In this document: piece by piece, positions 24,757-32,900 of the stretch | Layout of the letters: each line of letters starts with the position of its first letter | Numbering within the stretch: the first letter of the stretch is position 1 | NCBI RefSeq assembly: GCF_014203545.1 | Contig: NZ_JACHJG010000014.1 | Coordinates: 1 to 64,000 of the forward strand | Source of the DNA: Streptomyces netropsis | Lineage (GTDB): Bacteria > Actinomycetota > Actinomycetes > Streptomycetales > Streptomycetaceae | DNA length: 64,000 bases | Direction of reading: 5' to 3' | Notes under the pieces: generated by a model | Databases searched by the model: none | Told to the model about the DNA's origin: nothing | What the model saw: the letters and a program-made list of their open reading frames with translations, nothing else | Made by a program: the position numbers and the translations under genes

Positions 24757-25746
24757 TCAGCAGGCGAAGTCGGTCACGGTGCCGATGCCGAGCCGCTGTG
24801 CGGCGCGGACGACGGCAAACCCGGACGCGACGTCCTGTGCCGCCATCCCCAGCGATTTGTAGAGCGTGCGTTCGGTGGGACGGGTACGGCCGGGGTGCTT
24901 GCCGAGCAGTACCTCGCCGATCTCGGGCAGCTGCCGGTCGGCCGGTACCAGACCTTCCTCGACCGGACCGCTGATCTCGGAGGACTCACGCAGGGCACCC
25001 TCCCGGCTGTCCACGAACACCGAACAGGACGCCACCGCGTGCGAGTCGAGTTCGCGTTTGCCGGGCACGGAAGAACCGACGGCGTTGACATGGACCCCGT
25101 CGGCCAGGTCCTCCGCCCGCACCACGGGATCGGTCGTGTCCACCGTCGTACACACCAGATCGGCGCCCCGCAACGCGTCGGCGGGCGTGTTCACCAGCTC
25201 GACGTCGACGTCGACCCGCGTACGCGCCCACTTCAGGAACTCCTCGGCCCGCACGCGGCCGCGGTTCCAGAGCCGTATCCGGTGTATGCGCCTGATCTCG
25301 TTCAACGCGAGAAGATGGCTGCGCGCCTGGGCGCCGGCGCCGATCAGGGCCAAGTCGCCGGCGTCGGGCCGAGCCAGGGCATCGGTCGCCACGGCGGACG
25401 CTGCGGCCGTCCGCAGCGCGGTCACCGCCGCTCCCTCCATCATGGCCAGGGGCTGCGCGGTCTCGGGATCGAACACCACCACCACACCCACGTGCGTCGG
25501 CAGGCCGCGAGCGGTGTTGCCGGGGGCGTGCAGCACCGCCTTGAGACCGTAGCCCGAGTCGGACTCGCCGGTGACGTGGCACGGCATGGTGGCGAAGAGC
25601 GAGGCGTCCCGGCCCGACGCCAGCACGGTGCGGACCGGCTGGACGACATCGCCCCCGCTGTAGCGGCGCATCACCTCGGCCACCACCCGGTACGCCTCAG
25701 CCACCGGGAATGCCTCCCGTACCTGATCTCCGCTCAACAGCAGCAT
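24757..25746 (-). CDS. ornithine cyclodeaminase / mu-crystallin family dehydrogenase
   Basis: 329 residues, ATG start behind AGGAGATC. Family marks: N-terminal barrel with LLLSGDQVREAFP, SGYGLKAVLHAP, MEGAAVTALRTAAASAVATD, the Rossmann loop LALIGAGAQARSHLLAL, then DLVCTTVDTTDPVV and HVNAVGSS. The family includes ornithine cyclodeaminases, alanine dehydrogenases and imine reductases that use NAD(P)H. In this operon, beside a prephenate decarboxylase and an aminotransferase, it could reduce an imine or keto acid intermediate or recycle the amino group. The substrate cannot be told from the sequence. Confidence 0.85.
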   Translation of the reverse strand: MLLLSGDQVREAFPVAEAYRVVAEVMRRYSGGDVVQPVRTVLASGRDASLFATMPCHVTGESDSGYGLKAVLHAPGNTARGLPTHVGVVVVFDPETAQPLAMMEGAAVTALRTAAASAVATDALARPDAGDLALIGAGAQARSHLLALNEIRRIHRIRLWNRGRVRAEEFLKWARTRVDVDVELVNTPADALRGADLVCTTVDTTDPVVRAEDLADGVHVNAVGSSVPGKRELDSHAVASCSVFVDSREGALRESSEISGPVEEGLVPADRQLPEIGEVLLGKHPGRTRPTERTLYKSLGMAAQDVASGFAVVRAAQRLGIGTVTDFAC

Positions 25747-25771
25747 GGGATCTCCTTCACTCTCTCCTGTG

Positions 25772-26380
25772 TCATGCGCCCGAGCCGTCCGGCACCGACC
25801 TGGCGAACACCGACCACACCATGCGGATCGGCCTGGTCCGCGAGATGAACTCCAGGTCGTACAGTGCGGCGCACGGCCCGGTGGTGAGCGCGAGGTCGGC
25901 CGTGCCGTCCAGGGCGGCGCGAGCCGCCGCGCTGGTCGAGGTGGAGTGGAGCACCTTGTGTGTGGTGTGCTTGCGCGACAGCAGTTGCGCGATGATCGGT
26001 TCGGGCGCGGGATGCGTCGCGATCGTGGGGGAGTCCGGCACCGGTGTCGCTCCGCGGCGCACGGCGAGGCCGTACAGCGGTGTGTCCATCACGAACACGT
26101 TGGTGAGCTCCAAGGCCGGGTCCATGTAGAAGTGGTTGATCGCCTTATAGGCGTTGGCCACGACCACGTGCGCCACGTCCGCGGCGCGTAACGCGGCACC
26201 CGCCTCCTCATAGGTGTCGAACAGACGGACAGCGGCCGCCGGGCCGTCGGGCCCGGCGGATCTGCGCGCGAACTGGGTCGCGGCCACCTCACTGCTCGTG
26301 CCGGGCGGCCCGAGCGTGCCCACGGCCGAGGTCCCGTCCGAACCGGGGTGCAGGAGCGTGGTGAAGCTCAGCAGCGTCAT
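25772..26380 (-). CDS. BacA-type prephenate decarboxylase (SalX-like)
   Basis: 202 residues from the ATG at 26380, overlapping the aminotransferase stop. It has the prephenate-dehydratase fold but follows the BacA/SalX branch: VGTLGPPGTSSEVAA, INHFYMDPALELTNVFVMDT, PLYGLAVR, LLSRKHTTHKVLHSTSTSAA and DLALTTGPCAALYDLEFI align well with bacilysin BacA as I remember it. It lacks an ACT domain. BacA removes CO2 from prephenate without aromatising it, giving a dihydro-hydroxyphenylpyruvate. In salinosporamide synthesis the homolog SalX is needed for the cyclohexenyl amino acid. This gene is the main evidence that the NRPS substrate is a non-aromatic ring amino acid. Confidence 0.88.
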   Translation of the reverse strand: MTLLSFTTLLHPGSDGTSAVGTLGPPGTSSEVAATQFARRSAGPDGPAAAVRLFDTYEEAGAALRAADVAHVVVANAYKAINHFYMDPALELTNVFVMDTPLYGLAVRRGATPVPDSPTIATHPAPEPIIAQLLSRKHTTHKVLHSTSTSAAARAALDGTADLALTTGPCAALYDLEFISRTRPIRMVWSVFARSVPDGSGA

Positions 26381-27429
26381 CCTTGTTTCCCTGAAGTTGG
26401 CGTTGTCCGGGTGCGGGAGCCCCGGGGCACTTCTCCGACGGTCCGGCCGCCGGCCCTCGGGTCCCCGTCGGTGACCACCGGCGTGAGCCATTCGGGATGA
26501 GCTCCGGCGGTGGATCTCGTGGCCGAGTCGTAGAGCGCGGCGACCCGGGTCGTGACCGGGCCGATGGCGCCGCTTCCGATGTCCCTCCCGGACAGGGAGG
26601 TCACGGAGACCACGCCCTTGCCGGTGGAGGAAAGGAAGATCTCGTCGGCGGTGAACAGCTCCGCGGGACTGAGCACGCGCTCCACGACCTCCGTGCCGGA
26701 CTCCCGGCACAAGGTGATCAAGGTGTCCCTGGTGATGCCCGGCAGGAGATCGCCCGTATCGGGAGGGGTGACGATGCGGCCGTCGAGAACGGCGAAGACA
26801 TTCGCGGTGCTCGCTTCGGCGACGTTGCCCGTGTGGTCCAGGAGGATGGCGTCGTCGAATCCGGCGGCACGAGCCTCGTCACAAGCGAGAGCGCTGGTCA
26901 CATAGCCACCGGCGATCTTGGCTTGGGCGGGCAGGGTGTCGCGCGGCGGACGCCGCCACGAGCTGACCGCGCAGCGTGTTCCCTGCACGGTTCCCCCCGA
27001 GGGAAAACCGAACGTGGTGATGGACAGCCCGTCGGACACACCCGCCAGTGACACACCGGGGGGCGTGTTCGGCAGCAGAGAGAGCTTGTGCGCCAGGGGC
27101 CGCACATAGGTGTCCCCCTCGTGGCCGTTGCGCCTCAACAGCTCGACCGTGATGTCGATGAGCTCTTCGACCGCGCTCGGTACGGCGATGATGCGCAGGA
27201 CCTGGCAGGCGCGCAGCAGGCGTTCGTAGTGTTCGCGCGCCCGGAACAGGAAGAGCCCGGAGTCCGAGCGGTAAGCGCGAATGCCCTCGAACGCACCCGT
27301 TCCGTAGTGCAGGGCCTGCGTGGAGAGCGGCAGTCTCCGGGCGGTCGCGGAAACGAACTCACCGCGGTCGTAGGCCCACTCGCCGAGCCCGAGCGCCGAT
27401 GGAGTGGCCGTGGCCTGAGCAGCCATCAT
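26377..27429 (-). CDS. class IV (BCAT-like) aminotransferase
   Basis: 350 residues from the ATG at 27429, overlapping the ligase stop. PLP fold-type IV motifs are clear: STQALHYGTGAFEGIRAY, the cofactor Lys in AKIAGGYVTS, GFDDAILLD, VAEASTANVF and PGITRDTLI. Branched-chain type transaminases move an amino group from glutamate to a 2-keto acid. Here the likely acceptor is the ring-containing pyruvate made by the prephenate decarboxylase branch, giving the amino acid loaded by the A-PCP protein. About 35 extra Arg/Thr-rich residues at the C terminus look unstructured. Confidence 0.88.
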   Translation of the reverse strand: MMAAQATATPSALGLGEWAYDRGEFVSATARRLPLSTQALHYGTGAFEGIRAYRSDSGLFLFRAREHYERLLRACQVLRIIAVPSAVEELIDITVELLRRNGHEGDTYVRPLAHKLSLLPNTPPGVSLAGVSDGLSITTFGFPSGGTVQGTRCAVSSWRRPPRDTLPAQAKIAGGYVTSALACDEARAAGFDDAILLDHTGNVAEASTANVFAVLDGRIVTPPDTGDLLPGITRDTLITLCRESGTEVVERVLSPAELFTADEIFLSSTGKGVVSVTSLSGRDIGSGAIGPVTTRVAALYDSATRSTAGAHPEWLTPVVTDGDPRAGGRTVGEVPRGSRTRTTPTSGKQG

Positions 27430-28841
27430 GCCCTCGTCGCGGCGATGCACTCGGCCGAGCTGTTCTCGGCGGACGGATCCGTACGCAGATCCACGACCCG
27501 CGCGGCCTTCCAGCTCACCATGGCTCCCGTGCTGGTGATGGGGCCGGGGGTGCCGAACCCGACGGTCAAAGGGGTGTCCAGGGCGTCGAGGCAGTCCCCG
27601 GCAGCCGGCGCGATGTCGTCGCGGTGGTGGTCCGGATCGGCCTTGAGGGTCAGCGAGAGCAGATCCCTGCCGCGGTCGTCCCGGGCCACGGTGATCTGGT
27701 AGTCCTGGTAGCCGCGGAACCGGCGGAGCAGCAGATCCTCGAGGTCGTAACCGTTGACGAGGTGGCCGTTGAGGAGGAGCCGGTCGCGCACCCGCCCGAC
27801 CGCTTCCACCGCCGGCGCCGGTACGGCGGCACCGGGGGCGGGGTCGGTCATCCTCACCATGTCACCGGTTCGGTACCTGATGAGCGGCTTCGCACCCGAG
27901 TACAGGTTCGTCACGACGAGTTCGCCGTACCGTACGCCGTCGGTGTCGGGTCGCACCGGCTCAAGGGTCTCGGGATCGATCACCTCGTAGAGGTTGATCA
28001 GCGGGGCGGTGCGGAGCGCCCCGTCGGAGGTGGCCGCCGCGAGCACCGAAGCCTCCTGCGACGCGTAGAGGGCGTTGCGCGCCTCGGCCCCCCAGAGCAC
28101 GCCGATGTTCTCCAGCAGACTGGGTGACATCAACTCGCCGGTGAGCATCAGGACATCGAGTGAGAAGTCACGCCGGGGATCCAGGCCCTCTTCGACCGCC
28201 TTCTGCGCGAGCCGCATGGCCATACCGGGGGTGCAGAACAACCCGGTCACCGGCAGGAGGCGCATGACCTCCAGGGCGCGTTCGAAGCCGATCACCGGTG
28301 AGTGCGGCCACATCTTGGCCACCGCGTGCCCCAGATTGCGGCACACGTCCCCGAAGGTGTCCCCGGTGGCGTGCAGCTCAGTGGGGCCGGAGATACCGAT
28401 GACCTGGTCGCCCCCGTGTGCGGCCAGGACATCGCGGTAATAGGCGGTGAGTACGGTGTTGTTGTGGATGGTGTCCCCGTTGGTGCGTGGACACGGTGTT
28501 GCCGCCCCTGTCGTGCCGGTCGTCTCGTAGAAGACCCAGGCGTCGGAGACGGGGCGCGACAGAATGTCGAGCTGGGCCTTCCTCAGGTCGTCCTTGGTGG
28601 TGAACGGAACACTCCGCAGGTCGTCGATCCGCAGCGCGGACACGTCCGCGTCGGTGATCCCCGCCAATCGTTCTCGGTAGAAGGGGGAGTTGGCGCGCAC
28701 GTAGGTGAGAACCTCGCGCAGCCTGCGGGTCTGGTGGGACGCCAGCATGTCTGCATCCCACCCCCCTGCGATGAACGCGTCGAACTGGTTGCGCAGCTCG
28801 TTCGTGAGCGCCGCGGATTCCGGGTCGTACTGTGTGAACAC
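27426..28841 (-). CDS. PaaK-like adenylate-forming ligase
   Basis: 471 residues from a GTG at 28841 preceded by GGAGG five bases upstream; a TTG four codons earlier is an alternative. It resembles phenylacetate-CoA ligases: an N-terminal helical region with RLREVLTYVRANSPFYRERL, FTTKDDLR, the P-loop-like YETTGTTGAATP, GLFCTPGM, YASQEASV, IRYRTGDMV and RVRDRLLLNGH. Such enzymes activate a carboxylic acid as acyl-AMP and usually transfer it to CoA. It is unlike the NRPS A domain and has no carrier protein. Possible substrates are an aliphatic acid for the side chain or a ring acid of the precursor branch; I cannot decide. Confidence 0.82.
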   Translation of the reverse strand: MFTQYDPESAALTNELRNQFDAFIAGGWDADMLASHQTRRLREVLTYVRANSPFYRERLAGITDADVSALRIDDLRSVPFTTKDDLRKAQLDILSRPVSDAWVFYETTGTTGAATPCPRTNGDTIHNNTVLTAYYRDVLAAHGGDQVIGISGPTELHATGDTFGDVCRNLGHAVAKMWPHSPVIGFERALEVMRLLPVTGLFCTPGMAMRLAQKAVEEGLDPRRDFSLDVLMLTGELMSPSLLENIGVLWGAEARNALYASQEASVLAAATSDGALRTAPLINLYEVIDPETLEPVRPDTDGVRYGELVVTNLYSGAKPLIRYRTGDMVRMTDPAPGAAVPAPAVEAVGRVRDRLLLNGHLVNGYDLEDLLLRRFRGYQDYQITVARDDRGRDLLSLTLKADPDHHRDDIAPAAGDCLDALDTPLTVGFGTPGPITSTGAMVSWKAARVVDLRTDPSAENSSAECIAATRA

Positions 28842-28894
28842 CCAATCCTCCAATCGGGGATGTGCCGTCTCTCGCGCGAGACGAATCGGATGGG

Positions 28895-29191
28895 TCAGGC
28901 GTCGTTCAGGTCGGCGACCACCCAGTCGGAGATCGACCGCCAGCGCTCCACAGCGTCGCGATGGAACTCGTTGGTCTGGTACTTCTCCAGTGCCAGCAGA
29001 TCGGGTAGCACCCCGATGACGGCGAAGTCGTAGGAGACGTCACGGTCGACCACATTCCAGCCGACCCGCCAGGTAAGAAGCTCCGGGACGTGACGCCCGA
29101 CCTCCCTGGCGAACTTCTCGGCCTCGATCACGGACGGCGAGTTGCGCTCGACGCCGTCCTTGAGCTTGAAGAGAGCAATGTGCGTGATCAC
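28895..29191 (-). CDS. Dabb-domain (stress-responsive A/B barrel) protein
   Basis: 98 residues, GTG start at 29191 with AAAGG upstream. It is a small dimeric alpha/beta barrel protein: MITHIALFKLKDGV, then VGRHVPELLTWRVGWNVV, and SYDFAVIGVLPDLLALEKYQ. This is the Dabb family, which includes olivetolic acid cyclase and many uncharacterised proteins. As first gene of the second operon it could cyclise or isomerise a small reactive intermediate, but it may also be regulatory. The operon then runs through the ligase, aminotransferase, decarboxylase, dehydrogenase, DUF1330 and PhzF genes. Confidence 0.82.
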   Translation of the reverse strand: MITHIALFKLKDGVERNSPSVIEAEKFAREVGRHVPELLTWRVGWNVVDRDVSYDFAVIGVLPDLLALEKYQTNEFHRDAVERWRSISDWVVADLNDA

Positions 29192-29883
29192 CGCTGCCTT
29201 TCACGCACCCACAACGGCCTTCAGGGAGCGAGCAGTTCCGTTCCATGGGAGAGGCGTTGAGGCGTGTGCGATTTACGTCGGCACCGACGAAGCGAGGGGT
29301 CGCGGTCTTCGCGCCGGAGCCCCGGCGGGATGCGACTCTGCTGCTCATCGGCGAACAAGGGGATTCCTCTGCTGTACCACCGTTCCCGCGAAGAAAAGCA
29401 TGGCGGGATCTCTTGGAACGATCATGCCGATGTCCCCGGCGCTGTTCAATCGCACTTTTCCGATGCTGTGGATCGAACAATCGAATGGACCGCGCCGACT
29501 GGATGGCAGACTCCGGAGTCTCACGGGTCTTGCGGCGGTCTCGAGGCGACCGGCATCACTCAGGATGGCGCCTGCGCAGGGGTACCGGGCGCTGCTTCGC
29601 GTGACACGTTGTCGTGTTCACTTCTTGAGCAACGTCTTCGTCGTGATTCCCAGGACTACGCCGAGACGGCCGGCCGCCGGTTCCCCAAGGCGGAACAGAG
29701 ACAGCTGCTCCTCGGCGGGGCTACGGCACTCCCTGGGACAGACGGCCGCCAGGTCCGAGCAGACAACCGTGGCGGAGTGGCCAGGAGAAGAGGGTGTTCC
29801 GTCGAGCTACGCATGCCCGACGGGGATGCGGGGACCCGCAACGCAGCATTTTCGGCGGTGCGTTGCGGCGTCCCGCGCTCTGC
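29192..29883. other. intergenic stretch with operon promoter
   Basis: A 692-base interval between the proteasome subunit gene and the Dabb gene. Open frames on the plus strand lack coding character and match no family. It contains the second copy of the shared 30-base motif at 29445-29474, about 255-285 bases upstream of the Dabb start. No other clear feature was seen. Confidence 0.6.
29445..29474 (-). promoter_or_regulatory. second copy of the shared 30-bp motif
   Basis: It matches 23340-23369 at 25 of 30 positions in the same orientation relative to the downstream minus-strand operon. Flanking bases are unrelated. The common CAC...GTG ends separated by 12 bases could be half-sites for a dimeric regulator. 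Confidence 0.6.
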
Positions 29884-30738
29884 TTACAACGTGGCGACCG
29901 GGCCGTCCGGCTGGTGGTGGCGCTGTTCGACCATCTCGCGGCTCAGCTCCTCGGTCTCCTGCTGGGAGAGCCGCTCGAATCCGTCCTCGGTGATGACGGA
30001 CACGATGGGGAAGATCCGGCGGCTGATGTCCGGGCCGCCGGTGGCCGAGTCGTCGTCGGCCGCGTCGAACAGGGCCTGGAGTGCGGCCAGGGCCGCGTCG
30101 CGCCGGGACATGTCCGCGCGGTACAGCTTCTTCAACGCGCCCCGCGCGTAGGGGGACCCGGAACCCTCGGCGTGGAAATCCGTCTTCTCGTACGGGCCGC
30201 CGGTGACGTCGAAGCTGAAGATGCGGCCCCTCCTACCGAGGGGGGCCGTCGGGTCGTACCCGGTGAGCAGCGGCACCACGGCGAGACCCTGCATGGCTTG
30301 GCCCAGGTTCTGCCGGATCATCGCGGCCAGCCGGGCCGCCTTCGCGTTGAGGGTCATGGGGATGCCCTCGATCTTCTCGAAGTGGGTCAGCTCGACTTGG
30401 TAGAGCTTCACCAGGTCCAGCGCGAGGCCCACCGTGCCGGCGAAGGCGACAGCTGAGTAATCGTCCGCCGGGTGCACCTTCTCCAGGTCGCGCTGCGCGA
30501 TGAGGTTCCCCATCGTCGCCCGGCGGTCGCCCGCGATCATCACGCCGTCGCGGTAGGTGAGCGCCAGCACCGTGGTGCCGTGCGGAACCTGGTCCGGCGC
30601 GGCCTGAACGCCCTCGGGAAGGAGCCCGACCGTGCTGAGCAGCTCCGGCCGGTGCGCCTGGACGAACTCGGTGAAGGAGGAGCTTCCAGGGGTGAAGAAC
30701 TCCGCTCCTAAGCGGCCTATGCTGTCACTCCGCGCCAT
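29884..30738 (-). CDS. prcB: 20S proteasome beta subunit, resistance type (SalI-like)
   Basis: 284 residues; the ATG at 30738 has a perfect AAGGAGG site. A propeptide of 54 residues ends in HG, leaving Thr55 as the N-terminal nucleophile after self-cleavage (TTVLALTYRDGVMIAGDRR). In mature numbering Thr1, Asp17 and Lys33 are all present, so it should be active. At the inhibitor pocket it has Phe45 and Val49, where the Mycobacterium subunit, as I recall it, has Ile45 and Ala49. Salinispora SalI, the self-resistance subunit, is described with the same Phe45 and Val49 changes. There is no alpha-subunit, Mpa or Pup gene beside it, so it is an extra copy placed in the cluster to protect the producer. 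Confidence 0.93.
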   Translation of the reverse strand: MARSDSIGRLGAEFFTPGSSSFTEFVQAHRPELLSTVGLLPEGVQAAPDQVPHGTTVLALTYRDGVMIAGDRRATMGNLIAQRDLEKVHPADDYSAVAFAGTVGLALDLVKLYQVELTHFEKIEGIPMTLNAKAARLAAMIRQNLGQAMQGLAVVPLLTGYDPTAPLGRRGRIFSFDVTGGPYEKTDFHAEGSGSPYARGALKKLYRADMSRRDAALAALQALFDAADDDSATGGPDISRRIFPIVSVITEDGFERLSQQETEELSREMVEQRHHQPDGPVATL

Positions 30739-31901
30739 GTTTGTCCTCCTTGGGTCAGGTGCGAACGATCAACTACTACCATGAACGACCCTATGGAAAA
30801 CTCCTGTTGCCAGTGAGGGCGAACGGGCCCCGGGCCGGATGCGACAGGCGCCCGGCGCGGCTCCTGCCGCACTCCTGACCGGCTGCTGACAAGTGGTCGT
30901 CCGTGAACAGGACCTCCGGGTTGATGAGCCGGCCGGCACGGGGCACAGAGCGCGACATTGACGTCTTCCACGCCGCTTTCGACTTCGCCCGTGTCGGGGC
31001 CGCCCGCGCCACCGGTCTACGCGATCTGCCCCTGTACGACGCCGTGCGGAACCGGGGCTGGCTGGAAAACATTCCAAATCACCCTAGACCTGTTGCGCTG
31101 GGCGCCGATGCCTGCCCTGTCCGGAAAGCTCCGCCTGCGGAACCCTCGTGCGCGGCTGCGGCTGCTCTCCGTCGCCGCCCCGCCCCTCACCACCGCACGC
31201 CGACGGCACCCGGATGTGCCCGCCCCTGGCCGCGGATACCCGCGGTCATCCGTGCGATCGACCGGCGCCAGACTCTCCCGAACTCTGGATGACCAGCGAC
31301 AACGCTCCTGCTCCCCATGAACTTGCCATCCCTTCGGGGGCCGTGGGGCCCGGCACCCACGCGACGCGACAGCCGCGGCCTTGCCCTTCCGGCGCCACCA
31401 GGCGGCTTGGGCAGTTGAACTGGCGGACCGTCATGAAACGGCGCGGTCGACCGCCCCGGCCCAGCAGTACGTCACCGCGGGTCGCCCTGGCGTCGGTCGT
31501 GCCGGGCGTGGGCTCCGCGGTCACATTCCAGCCATTCCGATCTTGGACTCTTTGCCTGCACGCATTGCGCAGGTATTTTCCTTTTCGAGGAATCAATGAA
31601 TTGAGTTACATCCGCTCAGCGCACGCGACGCAAGGTACCCCCACCGACCTGCATTACCCGCCGCTCCATCAAGAGTTTGGATGTGAATATGTCAGCCAAC
31701 GGCGCCGGGATAAAAATATTCCGTCAATAATGGGTTCGCGGCGGCGGTAACGCCGGTACCCGTCGACTCCGCTCTTCCGGGATGCCACCACCCGGCAGAG
31801 CGATGACCGAAAGTGCCAGCCTTCCGAGCATCGGCCCGCGCGTCATGAACCGGAATCGTTCCCCGGTCCCCTGCGCAAGCCCAAAGAAATCGAGACCCCC
31901 C
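30739..31901. other. long intergenic stretch, no gene seen
   Basis: About 1.16 kb between the divergently placed proteasome and LysR genes. Frames on both strands lack credible starts, ribosome sites or family similarity. The last 350 bases are richer in A and T than their surroundings, as expected for the LysR promoter and operator region. It may be the scar of a lost gene; I found no terminal repeats. Confidence 0.5.
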
Positions 31902-32867
31902 ATGACATACCGACTGGACTTCAGTCTGACTCAGCTGCTCTATTTCGTCACCATAGCAGAGACAAGAAATATCTCTGAAGCCGCAGCTCGTCTGCACGCT
32001 TCACAGTCTGCCGTCTCCTCGGCCATTCAGAGGCTGGAGCGACAGTTAGGCAGTCAATTACTGTCGCGCCAGCACGCCAAAGGAGTCACGCTCACGCCGA
32101 GCGGTCAGCTGCTTCTCGACGACGCGCGGAAGGTCCTGTTTCAGGCCCGCACCCTCAAGGACCACAGCAGCAGACTCCAGGGCGAGACCGCAGGCCATAT
32201 CGACGTCGGCTGTTGTTGCACGATCACCCCTTTTCTCATCCCGGAGGCCCTCGCCGGACTGGCGAAGTCGCATCCGGGTCTGAAGGTGAACCTCCATGAC
32301 ACGCGCAAGCCGACCGAACTGCTGCGCAACGGATCGTGCGATCTGGTGGTGACGTACAGCTTCACCCCCACCGAGGGCAGGACGTTTATCGAACTGGCCA
32401 CCCCTCCGCTCTATTGCCTCATTCCTCAGGAGCACCCACTGGCGCGTGCAGGGCATGCCTCGCTGAGAGAGATAGTCGAGCTGCCGCTTTTGATGCTGAA
32501 TCTGTCTTCCGACAACGCATACAAATCCTATATGGAATCCATTTTTGCGGTGGGTGGAATCCCCATGCCTGAAGTGATCTGGGCGACGGGGACGGAGGTG
32601 ATGCGTAGTCTGGTCAGCATAGGGGCGGGATTCATGCTCACGCACCACCGCCCCCTGTCGTTGGATACGTCCGACGACAGGAAGAACGCACTGGTGGTGA
32701 TCACGGACGATCGCCCTCCCCTGTCCATCGGGGTGCAAATGCCGAAAACCCAGGTATCGAGCCAGAAAACACGCCACGTCATACACGCCCTCCGCAAGGC
32801 GGCGAGCGAGATATACGCACCGGCGCCCCGCGCCCTGCTACGACCGCCGGTCGACGTCCGTGGGTGA
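31902..32867 (+). CDS. LysR-family transcriptional regulator
   Basis: 321 residues from the ATG at 31902 (MTYRLDFSLTQLLYF). The N-terminal winged helix-turn-helix is typical: FVTIAETRNISEAAARLHAS, QSAVSSAIQRLERQLGSQLL and TLTPSGQLLLDDAR. The effector domain follows (IDVGCCCTITPFLIPEAL ... LVVTYSF ... GAGFMLTHH). LysR proteins usually bind T-N11-A-type sites and respond to a pathway metabolite. It is transcribed away from the biosynthetic operons and is the only regulator in the cluster, so it likely controls them, perhaps through the shared motifs at 23340 and 29445. Salinosporamide clusters also contain a LysR regulator. Confidence 0.9.
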   Translation: MTYRLDFSLTQLLYFVTIAETRNISEAAARLHASQSAVSSAIQRLERQLGSQLLSRQHAKGVTLTPSGQLLLDDARKVLFQARTLKDHSSRLQGETAGHIDVGCCCTITPFLIPEALAGLAKSHPGLKVNLHDTRKPTELLRNGSCDLVVTYSFTPTEGRTFIELATPPLYCLIPQEHPLARAGHASLREIVELPLLMLNLSSDNAYKSYMESIFAVGGIPMPEVIWATGTEVMRSLVSIGAGFMLTHHRPLSLDTSDDRKNALVVITDDRPPLSIGVQMPKTQVSSQKTRHVIHALRKAASEIYAPAPRALLRPPVDVRG

Positions 32868-32900
32868 GCCGCGCTCGGCGTAGGGAACTGACAAGGCGTT

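Noticed and set aside
29264..30151. Plus-strand frame running from the intergenic gap into the 3' end of the proteasome gene
   Set aside because: It is antisense to a well-supported gene, and its 5' half has no coding character.
30903..31750. Small open frames in the gap between the proteasome gene and the LysR gene
   Set aside because: They lack ribosome sites, overlap each other on both strands and show no family similarity.
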